Source: Bog-950 sp044228435 (lineage in GTDB: Bacteria; Bacteroidota; Bacteroidia; Chitinophagales; LD1). From it: a stretch of DNA of 64,000 nt. Numbering within the stretch: position 1 is the first letter of the stretch; each line of letters starts with the position of its first letter. Below, piece after piece: positions 17,125-24,683 of this stretch. Location of the stretch: positions 98,722 to 162,721 of the forward strand of contig JBGAUW010000010.1 in the NCBI GenBank assembly GCA_044228435.1, given 5' to 3'. The notes beneath the pieces were generated by a model. That model worked only from the letters and a program-made list of their open reading frames with translations, searched no databases and was not told where the DNA came from. The translations under genes and the position numbers were made by a program.

Positions 17125-18051
17125 CTATGCAATTGAAACCTTCAGAATAAACAAAACATAAAGCGAAACAAACATCAACCCTTCCCAAACCGATATTTTT
17201 TTATCGTGCGTAAGCAGGTAAAAAAACAATCCGCAGGCAGCCATTACCGGCAGTGAAAATGCCAGTAAATTCTGCGGAACGGTTACCGGGCCAATCACAG
17301 CACCCGCCCAGGGTATCACAAGCGTATTAAAAATACACGACCCTAAAACATTGCCAATGGCCATTTCGGGTTTACCTTGCCTTATAGCTGCTATGTTAAC
17401 CGCCAGTTCGGGCAGGGTAGTGCCCAGCGAAAGAAGCGTTAGTGCAATTATGGAATTGGGAATGCCAAACTGGGTGGCAATTTTTTCAAGCGAAAAAACC
17501 GTGTAATCGGCCCCAAAATAAATCCCTACACCAGACAGCACTAACAATGCAAGCCCCTTAACCGGAAACGAAGGCCACACAGCCGGTTCGTTTTCATTTT
17601 GAGCTTCGCCTTTAATTAGGTAAACGCTATAAACAATAAACATAATTATACCTATAAAGGCTTCGTATACATCTATACGGCCATCGTAAGCTATTATGTA
17701 GAAGTAAAAAAAGCTACCCAGCAAAAAATGCAGATCTATAAACAAGTAGCCGGTATTTAAAACAATGCTCTTTCGGTTTATGGCCACTGCCAGCCCGGTT
17801 ATTAAAAGTATATTGGAAATATTAGAGCCAATGATGTTGCCCGAAAGAATATCCGACAAGCCCTTTTTTACCGATAGCGTTCCAGAAATCAACTCAGGCA
17901 ACGAAGTGCCAATGCCCACAATAAATACACCTATCACAAAAGAGGGAAGCTTTAAATACTTGCCTATCTCTTCTGCCGCTTGTGTAAATAGCCTGGCCGA
18001 AACCAATAAGGCTGCCAGGGCCGCAATAAAAATAGTTAGGTTTAAAGCCAT
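17125..18051 (-). CDS. Calcium/sodium antiporter family (CaCA, YrbG-like)
   Basis: 308 residues, about ten membrane helices in two homologous halves. The alpha repeats are GIGTSLPELISGTLSVKKG (near 47-65) with GNIIGSNISN (71-80), and SLGTTLPELAVNIAAIRQG (near 208-226) with GNVLGSCIFN (233-242). The acidic residues in the G-T-S/T-L-P-E-L motifs are the ion-binding ones in this family. It exchanges Ca2+ (or K+) for Na+ or H+ across the inner membrane. Length and motif spacing are normal. It is monocistronic, convergent with the MpaB-like gene. Confidence 0.93.
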   Translation of the reverse strand: MALNLTIFIAALAALLVSARLFTQAAEEIGKYLKLPSFVIGVFIVGIGTSLPELISGTLSVKKGLSDILSGNIIGSNISNILLITGLAVAINRKSIVLNTGYLFIDLHFLLGSFFYFYIIAYDGRIDVYEAFIGIIMFIVYSVYLIKGEAQNENEPAVWPSFPVKGLALLVLSGVGIYFGADYTVFSLEKIATQFGIPNSIIALTLLSLGTTLPELAVNIAAIRQGKPEMAIGNVLGSCIFNTLVIPWAGAVIGPVTVPQNLLAFSLPVMAACGLFFYLLTHDKKISVWEGLMFVSLYVLFILKVSIA

Positions 18052-18176
18052 GGGTATCTTACTTTATGCAAAGTAACAATTGAAAGGCGAAACTAAAAAC
18101 AAGCCCTTTTAAAATCCCCGGTGATTATCCTGGTTAAGATATTAGCAAGATGGTGGCAGTTTGCGGAAAATTAAAA

Positions 18177-18331
18177 GTCATTGCGAGGAGGCTCTGCGAC
18201 GAAGCAATCCCCAAAAACAAAAGGCACATATTTCGCCTGCTCTAAAAATTGCCAGATGTAGCGCATCACCGGTGCCATTCTCCCAGGGGATTGCTTCACT
18301 CACTCGCAAAGCCTCGGGGGTTCGCAATGAC
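18177..18331. repeat. MITE-like inverted repeat (GTCATTGCGAGG type)
   Basis: Left arm GTCATTGCGAGGAGGC...GACGAAGCAATCCCC (18177-18212) and right arm GGGGATTGCTTC...CCTCG...TTCGCAATGAC (18286-18331) are imperfect inverted copies around a 73-base middle. Sequences of the form CATTGCGAG...GAAGCAATCC are dispersed in many bacterial genomes. With the solo CTCCGTG copy at 18380 it fills the 389-base gap 18052-18440, in which I see no gene. Confidence 0.75.
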
Positions 18332-18379
18332 TTACTTCTTTGTGTGCATGCTTTGTACGCACTATACAACGCCACCTTT

Positions 18380-18436
18380 TTTATTCTCCATGTATTTCTC
18401 CGTGTCTCCGTGCGAAATGTATTTTTGCACTTGCAT
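18380..18436 (+). repeat. Solo CTCCGTG repeat
   Basis: TTATTCTCCATGTATTT, CTCCGTGTCTCCGTGCGAAA, TGTATTTTTGCACTTGCATT. The core is perfect. It abuts the stop codon side of the minus-strand acidic ORF at 18441, and is the last copy of this repeat family in the window. Confidence 0.7.
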
Positions 18437-18440
18437 TAAC

Positions 18441-18728
18441 TTATCTCTTCCACCAATCATCATCTTCCTCTTCATCATCAAAGCCCTCGCCTATGCCGTA
18501 ATCATACGGGTTGCCGTTTTCATCATCATACTTAGGGTCTAAATGATACGGGTAGTACTTCATCCAGCCATCATCGTACTTGCGCTTTAAGTGGTTTATT
18601 TCCATTTCTAAATCTCGGGCACGCTCTTCTTCGGGGGTAAGGTCTTCATGTATAAAGTGCGAATGCAACTCTGCGAAAAAAGCGCACTGGCAATATTCGC
18701 CTAAGGCACAGGTATTATGTTCAGTGCC
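18441..18728 (-). pseudogene. C-terminal part of the split 4-Cys acidic protein
   Basis: This is the in-frame continuation of the 18729-19106 ORF after a TAA codon. The 20 codons directly after the stop read G-T-E-H-N-T-C-A-L-G-E-Y-C-Q-C-A-F-F-A-E, so with the Cys just before the stop they give a C-x8-C-x5-C-x-C cluster. The rest is very acidic and Trp/Tyr-rich, ending in GFDDEEEDDDWWKR. The only independent start is a TTG at 18668 (75 aa), which would leave out three of the four cysteines. Either this is the dead tail of a gene broken by a nonsense mutation or it is made by readthrough. Function is unknown. Confidence 0.6.
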
Positions 18729-19106
18729 TTAGGGGCACAATTCAAAAAAGCCCATGTGCCAGCGCTTTTGCCTGGCGGGTTGACTAAAGTTAGTCCGTAT
18801 TGTTTCGTATTGTATCCTCTCCGGCACGGTAATCTGCAATACAAAATGCCAGTTATATGCATTCAGCATATCATTAAGCGCCTTTAATAATTGGCCTACT
18901 TGCTCATCGGTTAGTCTTTCATGGGGAGGCAACTGCTCTTTGTAAATACCCGTCCATTCTTCTAACTCTTTCACCGGCGCGGTTTCGTCCTCCTCCTTAT
19001 CCGGCATCCAATCGTGTAATTCCAAATTTTCTGTTGCAAAAGGCCGCGTTACGTTTTGGGTAGCGTATTCAATGTCGGCTAAGAGTTGGTTAATGTAGGT
19101 TTGCAT
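18729..19106 (-). CDS. N-terminal part of split hypothetical protein, 125 aa
   Basis: 125 residues starting MQTYINQLLADIEYATQ and ending GFFELCP before TAA. It is an acidic helical protein with no signal peptide or membrane segment, and I do not recognise its family. The same reading frame stays open for another 96 codons past the TAA, and the sequence on both sides looks coding, so the natural product is probably a protein of about 221 residues. The stop codon lies in the 5' arm of a perfect 10-bp stem (18724-18733 with 18700-18709). See the finding on this locus. Confidence 0.65.
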   Translation of the reverse strand: MQTYINQLLADIEYATQNVTRPFATENLELHDWMPDKEEDETAPVKELEEWTGIYKEQLPPHERLTDEQVGQLLKALNDMLNAYNWHFVLQITVPERIQYETIRTNFSQPARQKRWHMGFFELCP

Positions 19107-19200
19107 GGAGGAACTCCTGCTTAAATAATTAAGATTGAAATGTAGAGATTAAAAAAAGAGTTACCCTAAGCGTTAGTAGTGATATGAAAAACATGCTTTA

Positions 19201-19734
19201 CTACAGCAGCTTTGCCTTAGCCTGCTCAAGAAGGGTAAGAAGCTTAGGAAAATCATCTTTGCTTAAAAACACATAGGAATCTTTATCAAACTTTTCCAAT
19301 TTTAAAAATGTAGACCAATTGCCTTTCGACCAAAAGCATCCTGCTTCAAATCCCCCTCTACTCTTATATGAAACTTCTGTATAATTTGTTGGAACTGAAG
19401 GGAAGATTTTCTCTTGCATTAACTTAACAGATTTAATAAAAGCATCGATTTCATCCGCATCTAAAACTGCAACTTTGGTATCGCTTGTATATTTTCCTTG
19501 AGACTCATACTCAAATTTAACTGCACTTTGCTTTTGCATACTAATCAAATCAGTATAGTAGACAATTTCAATCTTGGCACTATTTATTTCTCCAACGACT
19601 AAAAATTCTTTTTGCATCAGAGCCCCTGCCTTAGCGGAGAATTTTTCCGCATTACTTATATCCCGCTCTTTTGTTTGCGCAAAAACTAAAGTGGCAGATA
19701 AAGCCATTATAAAAATTAAAGCAATATTTTTCAT
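19201..19734 (-). CDS. Secreted hypothetical protein, 177 aa
   Basis: Started at ATG 19734, which gives a clean signal peptide MKNIALIFIMALSATLVFAQ; the longer frame to 19770 adds 12 residues in front of it and is less likely. The mature part is a mixed alpha/beta protein with K-I-E-I-V-Y-Y-T-D, a D-A-D-E-I-D-A-F helix start and a single Cys in F-E-A-G-C-F-W. No family is recognised. Export to the periplasm is the only property I infer. It lies in a run of minus-strand small genes (18.4-20.6 kb) with AT-richer composition than the flanking genes. Confidence 0.75.
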   Translation of the reverse strand: MKNIALIFIMALSATLVFAQTKERDISNAEKFSAKAGALMQKEFLVVGEINSAKIEIVYYTDLISMQKQSAVKFEYESQGKYTSDTKVAVLDADEIDAFIKSVKLMQEKIFPSVPTNYTEVSYKSRGGFEAGCFWSKGNWSTFLKLEKFDKDSYVFLSKDDFPKLLTLLEQAKAKLL

Positions 19735-19826
19735 GTCCTTTTTTGAAGTAAGTATAGCAATAAAAGGCAAAAGTCTAAACAGTTGGACGCTTCATTTGGA
19801 ACATGTATACAAAAGCATTGCCGGTA

Positions 19827-20222
19827 TTACCAAAGTATACGATCAGAATATTCCTTATCTCTATACATTTCAAAATCTTGAGTCATCCTAAACTCAAAAG
19901 TCTGCACATCAATTTCCCAAATAGCAGAACATTCGCTCCAGGGGTCAATCAATATCTCAACGGTGTTATGATTTTTAACTCTTAAAGCGTGAATCCAACG
20001 CAAACCTTCGTCATCGATACGTTGCCATTTTTGCGGCGTCCAAACGGCAAGATGTTCGCCCCCGACTATTGCCCATTGATTGTCTGAGTCTATTAAGCCG
20101 CATGTAGGGTCACCATAAAAATAATCTTCCAGTAAAACCCGACCCAATGGTTTATAAACTAAGAATGCAGTTTCAAACTCATGCTCAAAACGCAAAAAAT
20201 CTGTTTCGTAAATGACATTCAT
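19827..20222 (-). CDS. Hypothetical protein, 131 aa
   Basis: 131 residues, no signal peptide. The sequence is beta-rich and aromatic (YETDFLRFEHEFETAFLVYKPLG, GGEHLAVWTPQKW, LRWIHALRVKNHNTVEILIDPWSECSAIWEID). The pattern of a small, soluble, tryptophan-rich acidic protein is like that of many polymorphic-toxin immunity proteins, but no toxin is adjacent and I cannot name a family. It follows the 20251 gene by 28 bases on the same strand, so the two are probably co-transcribed. Confidence 0.65.
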   Translation of the reverse strand: MNVIYETDFLRFEHEFETAFLVYKPLGRVLLEDYFYGDPTCGLIDSDNQWAIVGGEHLAVWTPQKWQRIDDEGLRWIHALRVKNHNTVEILIDPWSECSAIWEIDVQTFEFRMTQDFEMYRDKEYSDRILW

Positions 20223-20250
20223 AAGCTTATTTCACATCAGTATTAATCCG

Positions 20251-20619
20251 TTACGTTAATTGAATTTCCATTTCCTTATTCTGCAAATCCATACTAATCC
20301 AGCTATCATCACCTTGATCGGGCAATGCGCCTTTTAAATCTTCTCCCTTATTAAACAGTTCTAGCGCTCTTTGTCCAAATAGAATACTTGCGCTATAAAG
20401 AAACTGCCCGCTAGTGCCCCCTTTAACACGCCCCTCATCTATCCATGCTTCGGTCAAAATTTTTCCGGCTGCCCGTACCTGCTCAACAGAATAAGCCGTT
20501 TCGTCTTCAGGCATTAAAACACCGTCGCACCAACAGCGCCGCGCTTCAACATCTTTTGACTTAGCCAGTGTTGCGGATATATAATACTCTAAAAAATCGC
20601 AAAAATCTTTAGTAAACAT
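20251..20619 (-). CDS. Hypothetical protein, 122 aa
   Basis: 122 residues, mainly helical, starting MFTKDFCDFLEYYISATL. It has two Cys in RRCWCDGV and a conserved-looking A-W-I-D-E-G-R-V-K-G-G-T-S-G core. No domain is recognised and there is no export signal. It is the first gene of a two-gene unit with the 19827 ORF. Confidence 0.65.
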   Translation of the reverse strand: MFTKDFCDFLEYYISATLAKSKDVEARRCWCDGVLMPEDETAYSVEQVRAAGKILTEAWIDEGRVKGGTSGQFLYSASILFGQRALELFNKGEDLKGALPDQGDDSWISMDLQNKEMEIQLT

Positions 20620-20712
20620 ATTGATGGAGACTAATTTTCTAATGACCTTGATTTCAAATATGCTCTAAATTATTCGTATTTATTCCTAAGTTCATCTACC
20701 AAAACCAGGCCC

Positions 20713-22209
20713 ATGAAATTTGAAGAATACCGCAAGTACGATGCTACCGGCTTAGCCGATTTAGTGAAGAAGAAAGAAGTAACACCGGCAGAGCTTTTAG
20801 ATACCGCCATTGCACGCGCCGAGGAGGTAAACCCAAAAATAAACGCCGTAGTAAATAAACTGTACGATTTGGGCAAAGCGCAGCTAAAAACCATAGACCC
20901 TACCACACCCTTTGCCGGTGTGCCGTACCTGATAAAAGATTTAGGCCCGCAATTAAAAGGCACTACCTATACCTGCGGCTCACGTATATTAAAAGATTAC
21001 GTAAGCACCGAAAACTCGGTGGTAACCGACCGGATGCTAAAAGCCGGCTTAGTGATATTTGGCAAAACCAACACACCGGAGTTTGGCCTTACCCCCTGGA
21101 CGGAACCGCAATTGTTTGGCCCTGCACACAACCCCTGGAATTTAGAACACACAACCGGTGGCAGCAGTGGCGGCAGCGCCGCTGCCGTAGCAGCCGGCAT
21201 TTTGCCTATGGCCAGCGCTAATGATGGCGGGGGCAGCATACGCATACCGGCCAGTTGCAACGGGCTGTTCGCCGTTAAACCCAGCCGCGGACGTGTAACA
21301 CTGGCCCCTTACTTTGGCGAGGGCTGGGGTGGTGCTGTGTGCGAGGGTGTGGTTAGCCGTAGTGTGCGCGATAGCGCCCTGTATTACGATTTAATAAACG
21401 GCAGCGCCGATGGCGACCCTTACCATATAAGCAAGCCCGAGCATCCGTTTATGCACGAAATAGGGCTGGCACCGGGCAAACTGCGCATAGGCTATAGTAC
21501 CAAAATGCCGGCCGGTATGGGCGCACCGGTGGATGAAGAGAATGTAAAAGCTATAAATACGACCGTTAAGCTGCTGCGCGATTTAGGGCACGATGTGGTA
21601 GAGATTGAATTACCGTTCAAAAAAGAAATGCTTACCGAGTTGCTATATGCTATGGTATATGGCGAAACCTCGGCCACCCTGGATTATATAGGCGAGCAGC
21701 GTGGCAAAAAACCGCAGCGCAACGAGGTAGAGCCTAATACCTGGCTGCTATATAAATTAGGCAAATCGTTTAGCGCAAATGCCTTTGCGCTGGCCAAATT
21801 AAAGTGGAACGAGATAAACCAGGATTTGGCCAAGTTTCATAAGCATTTTGATTTGCTGCTTACACCTACACTGGGTAAACGCCCCTTTAAAATTGGCGCT
21901 ATGAACAATCCGCCGGCCGAAGAAACTGCGTTGAAGATTTTAAATGCCCTGGGGATATCATCGGTTATACGCTACACCGGTATGATTGAAAAAATTGCCG
22001 AACAGACCTTTAGCTGGATTCCGTATCCTCCGTTAGCAAATATTACCGGCCAGCCATCTATGACGGTGCCATTGCATTGGACGAGTGTAGAAAACCTGCC
22101 GGTGGGCAGCATGTTTACCGGCCGCTGGCAGGATGAGGCTACCCTGTTCCGCCTGGCGGCGCAATTAGAAAAAGCACAGCCGTGGTTTGATAAGGTGCCA
22201 ACTATTTAG
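20713..22209 (+). CDS. Amidase signature family hydrolase
   Basis: 498 residues with the complete amidase signature. The Lys-cisSer-Ser triad can be placed as K75 (PYLIKDLGPQ), S151 (TTGGSSGGSAAA) and S175 (NDGGGSIRIPAS); the 24-residue spacing between the two serines matches the family. Length and the C-terminal lid region are those of 6-aminohexanoate-cyclic-dimer hydrolase-like or fatty-acid-amide-type amidases rather than GatA, and no gatB/gatC is near. It cleaves a carboxamide bond; the substrate is unknown. There is no signal peptide, so it should be cytosolic. A SnoaL-like gene follows after 24 bases, probably in the same transcript. Confidence 0.92.
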   Translation: MKFEEYRKYDATGLADLVKKKEVTPAELLDTAIARAEEVNPKINAVVNKLYDLGKAQLKTIDPTTPFAGVPYLIKDLGPQLKGTTYTCGSRILKDYVSTENSVVTDRMLKAGLVIFGKTNTPEFGLTPWTEPQLFGPAHNPWNLEHTTGGSSGGSAAAVAAGILPMASANDGGGSIRIPASCNGLFAVKPSRGRVTLAPYFGEGWGGAVCEGVVSRSVRDSALYYDLINGSADGDPYHISKPEHPFMHEIGLAPGKLRIGYSTKMPAGMGAPVDEENVKAINTTVKLLRDLGHDVVEIELPFKKEMLTELLYAMVYGETSATLDYIGEQRGKKPQRNEVEPNTWLLYKLGKSFSANAFALAKLKWNEINQDLAKFHKHFDLLLTPTLGKRPFKIGAMNNPPAEETALKILNALGISSVIRYTGMIEKIAEQTFSWIPYPPLANITGQPSMTVPLHWTSVENLPVGSMFTGRWQDEATLFRLAAQLEKAQPWFDKVPTI

Positions 22210-22233
22210 CTTATAAACCAGAAGTACCCGCAT

Positions 22234-22593
22234 ATGCTTACCAAACAATTTGCCGAGCACTTTGCTGCCGATTGGATAGACTCGTGGAATGCACATGATA
22301 TGCAGCGCATCCTTTCGCACTATACCGATGATTTTGAAATGAGTTCGCCTGTTATAGCCCAGGTAGCCAATGAACCCTCCGGCATTTTAAAAGGGAAAGA
22401 GGCTATTGGTGCTTATTGGACCAAGGCTTTGGAAAAATTTCCTGATTTAAAATTTGAGTTAGAAGGTGTTTATACAGGGGCTACCTCAATTATACTTACC
22501 TACACCAATGTAACACGTGGCGTAAAAGCAGCCGAACTATTTTACTTTAATGAGCAGGGCAAAGTATACAGGGCTGCGGGAAACTACAGGTAA
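22234..22593 (+). CDS. SnoaL-like / NTF2-like protein
   Basis: 119 residues. The N-terminal helix WIDSWNAHDMQRILSHYTDDFEM, the middle G-K-E-A-I-G-A-Y-W and the C-terminal strands (SIILTYTNVTRG, AELFYFNEQGKVYRAAGNY) are the SnoaL/NTF2 cone-fold pattern. Such proteins are small cyclases, isomerases or binding proteins acting on a small hydrophobic ligand; the exact role is not predictable. It lies 24 bases after the amidase. Confidence 0.85.
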   Translation: MLTKQFAEHFAADWIDSWNAHDMQRILSHYTDDFEMSSPVIAQVANEPSGILKGKEAIGAYWTKALEKFPDLKFELEGVYTGATSIILTYTNVTRGVKAAELFYFNEQGKVYRAAGNYR

Positions 22594-22650
22594 CGGCCTT
22601 TTCCAGCTTACCTAAAATTTCAAAAAAGCTCCCAAAAATTCATCTGTAAT

Positions 22651-22682
22651 ATTTGTAGATACAATTATTACTTTTACATTTG
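22651..22682 (+). promoter_or_regulatory. Promoter with overlapping MarR-type operator, upstream of marR
   Basis: TTTG at 22652-22655 and TACATTTG at 22675-22682 are separated by 19 bases, which fits the Bacteroidota TTTG/TAnnTTTG promoter. The -33 element lies inside ATTTGTAGATACAATT (22651-22666), a near-palindrome closely similar to the perfect operator in front of the pirin gene. The ATG of marR is only 8 bases past the -7 element, so the mRNA would be almost leaderless. Confidence 0.75.
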
Positions 22683-22690
22683 CATAATAT

Positions 22691-23063
22691 ATGGCAAGCA
22701 TAGAAGAAGAAATAAAGCAGCAGAAGAAGTTTGCAAGTGAGTTTGAAAAGGCCGCGGTAAACATTTTGTATACCAGCGGTTGGTTACATAGCAAAAACAG
22801 CGGGCGCTTTAAGGAGTTTGATATTACACCTGAGCAATACAACGTATTGCGCATACTTAGAGAAGCTACGTCTGAAAGGCCTGGTTAAGCGCGATCTATG
22901 CCCTACCAACCGCCGCCAGGTAGATATTGTAATAACCGAAAAGGGGCTTTCGTTGCTTACCAAAATTGATAATGATAGCGAAGACTGGACAGAAACACTC
23001 AAATCTATTACTAAGGCAGAAGCGCAGGAACTAAACCGAATTTTGGATAAGTTAAGAAGTTAA
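22691..23063 (+). pseudogene. Broken MarR-family transcriptional regulator
   Basis: The first reading frame gives MASIEEEIKQQKKF...EFDITPEQYNVLRILR and then runs out of homology to a TAA at 22886. A second frame takes up the family pattern with LEKLRLKGLVKRDLCPTNRRQVDIVITEKG and ends normally at 23063. In intact MarR proteins about 27 residues carrying the second and recognition helices lie between these two parts, so about 80 bases are missing at roughly 22857-22862 and the frame is shifted. The product would not bind DNA. Its operator and promoter, and the target genes downstream, are intact. A real deletion or an assembly fault are both possible. Confidence 0.88.
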
Positions 23064-23079
23064 AAAATTTTACCCAAAC

Positions 23080-23111
23080 ATTTGTATATACAAATATTGT
23101 AGTTACTTTTG
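23080..23111 (+). promoter_or_regulatory. Promoter with perfect palindromic operator, upstream of pirin
   Basis: ATTTGTATATACAAAT (23080-23095) is a perfect 16-bp palindrome of MarR-operator type. It covers the -33 TTTG (23081-23084); after a 19-base spacer comes the -7 element TACTTTTG (23104-23111). The architecture is the same as upstream of marR, so one regulator probably bound both sites and repressed both genes. Confidence 0.85.
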
Positions 23112-23130
23112 TTCTGTCAAACAAGAAATC

Positions 23131-24006
23131 ATGAAAAGGAATAATTTTTTAAAAGGTAGTCTGCTTACCGCCGCAACGCTTACGGTAGCCGGAACTTTTA
23201 ACCGCGTATTCTCTAATCACGAAGAAGAAATAAAGCCTGCTGAACAGGTGGGCTTTGAACATTTACCAACTAAAAAATCAAACGTTATGGCAAACATGAT
23301 TTTACACCGCGCCGATGAGCGCGGAATAGCCGACCACGGTTGGCTTAATTCTTTTCACTCGTTCAGCTTTGCTGAGTTTTATAACCCCAGCAAAATGAAC
23401 TTTGGCGTACTGCGGGTATTAAATGACGATACTGTTGCACCCGGCAGGGGCTTTGGCACGCACCCGCACAGTAACATGGAAATTATATCGATACCGCTGG
23501 AGGGCGACCTGGAGCATAAAGACAGCATGGGCACTACTGCCGTAATTAAGCACGGCGATATACAGGTAATGAGCGCCGGCACGGGCATATACCACAGCGA
23601 GTACAACAAGAATGCCGATAAGCCGGTTAAGTTTTTACAAATATGGGTAATACCTAAAGTAAAGGACGTTAAGCCGCGCTACGACCAGATAACCCTGAAC
23701 GCTACCGACCGGCACAATAAGTTTCAGCAAATATTATCGCCTAATGCCGATGATGCCGGGGTATGGATACACCAGGATGCCTGGTTTAACCTGGGCAAGT
23801 TTGATAAAGGCCAGGCTACCGATTATAAGCTAAACAAAGCAGGCAACGGAGTATATGCCTTTGTGCTTAGCGGCAAGGCCACCATTAATGGCCAGGCACT
23901 TGATACACGCGATGCAGTAGGCGTATGGGATACAGATAAGCTTTCGCTTACTGCCGATGCAGATGCCGAGATATTGCTGATGGAAGTACCGATGAGTAAT
24001 GGATAG
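23131..24006 (+). CDS. Pirin family protein (YhaK-like bicupin) with N-terminal export-like segment
   Basis: 291 residues. After a 30-residue N-terminal segment (KRNNFLKGSLLTAATLTVAG) that looks like a degenerate Tat signal without the twin arginine, the pirin core starts near residue 50: HSFSFAEFYNPSKMNFG, GFGTHPHSNMEI with the metal-binding His pair, and GTGIYHSEYN. The second cupin follows to the C-terminus. YhaK/YhhW-type pirins are Fe-binding proteins, some with quercetin dioxygenase activity, and are often induced by redox or electrophile stress. It is the first intact gene after the operator/promoter at 23080 and probably heads the regulon of the broken MarR. Whether it is exported is uncertain. 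Confidence 0.88.
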   Translation: MKRNNFLKGSLLTAATLTVAGTFNRVFSNHEEEIKPAEQVGFEHLPTKKSNVMANMILHRADERGIADHGWLNSFHSFSFAEFYNPSKMNFGVLRVLNDDTVAPGRGFGTHPHSNMEIISIPLEGDLEHKDSMGTTAVIKHGDIQVMSAGTGIYHSEYNKNADKPVKFLQIWVIPKVKDVKPRYDQITLNATDRHNKFQQILSPNADDAGVWIHQDAWFNLGKFDKGQATDYKLNKAGNGVYAFVLSGKATINGQALDTRDAVGVWDTDKLSLTADADAEILLMEVPMSNG

Positions 24007-24012
24007 CAGAGT

Positions 24013-24045
24013 AGACTTCCGAAGTTTTAAAAACTTCGGAAGTCT
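24013..24045. terminator. Perfect 15-bp hairpin, ACTTCCGAAGT family
   Basis: AGACTTCCGAAGTTT (24013-24027) pairs perfectly with AAACTTCGGAAGTCT (24031-24045) across TAA, followed by TTATC. It is a probable bidirectional terminator. A relative with the same ACTTCC/GGAAGT words lies at 45120-45151. Confidence 0.75.
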
Positions 24046-24094
24046 TTATCGCCAAATAAAATTTTAATTAACCAATCACATAAACAAAACAATC

Positions 24095-24637
24095 ATGAGC
24101 ACTCAAACAATTTCTAAATGGTCAATTGACCCAACACACAGCGACATTCACTTTAAAGTGAAACACCTGATGATTAACACAGTAACCGGCAGCTTTAAAA
24201 AATTCGATGCTTCGTTAGAAACTTCAAAAGAAGATTTAACCGATGCCAAAATCAGCTTTACTGCTGATATAGACAGCATTAGCACCGGGCTTGAAATGCG
24301 CGATACCCACTTAAAAAGCGATGACTTTTTTAATGCCGAAAAATATCCGCAATTAAAATTCGAATCGACAGCATTTGAAAAAGTAGGCGACAGCACTTAC
24401 TTATTAAAAGGCAACCTTACCATCCGCGAAACCACTAAACCGGTACAGTTAGATGTAGAGTACGGCGGCCAAATGGCAGATTTTTATGGCAACACCAAAG
24501 CAGGTTTTGAAATTACAGGTAAGCTGAAAAGAAAAGAGTTTGGCTTAAACTGGGATGCCGTAACCGAAGCTGGTGGCGTAGTAGTAAGCGACGAAATTAA
24601 ACTGGTATTGAACGTGCAGATGCAACTGAACAAGTAA
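24095..24637 (+). CDS. YceI family protein
   Basis: 180 residues of the YceI lipocalin-like barrel: WSIDPTHSDIHFKVKHLMI at the N-terminus, the G-S-F-K-K-F-D-A strand, then I-S-F-T-A-D-I-D-S-I-S-T-G, R-D-T-H-L-K-S-D-D-F-F and the C-terminal EFGLNWD...SDEIKLVLNVQ. Family members bind polyisoprenoid lipids such as ubiquinone-like or isoprenoid chains. There is no signal peptide here, so the protein should be cytosolic, as is common in Bacteroidota paralogues. It sits between two pirin genes, in the position usual for MarR-controlled redox clusters in this phylum. Confidence 0.93.
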   Translation: MSTQTISKWSIDPTHSDIHFKVKHLMINTVTGSFKKFDASLETSKEDLTDAKISFTADIDSISTGLEMRDTHLKSDDFFNAEKYPQLKFESTAFEKVGDSTYLLKGNLTIRETTKPVQLDVEYGGQMADFYGNTKAGFEITGKLKRKEFGLNWDAVTEAGGVVVSDEIKLVLNVQMQLNK

Positions 24638-24683
24638 ATAGTAGTTAGTATTAAGTAGAAAGACAATACAGAAAAAAGAATAA

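Noticed and set aside
18729..18731. TAA reassigned as a sense codon in this organism
   Set aside because: Many intact genes here (for example atpA) end with TAA at the expected family length, so the code is standard. Any readthrough would be local.
18669..18731. +1 frameshift at CCC TAA as an alternative to stop readthrough
   Set aside because: Shifting +1 at CCC leads to a TAG after about nine codons, while the original frame continues with coding-like sequence for 96 codons.
19827..20619. Toxin-immunity cassette in the small-gene run
   Set aside because: The two proteins look like possible immunity-type proteins, but no toxin domain or delivery module is nearby, so the claim is not supported.
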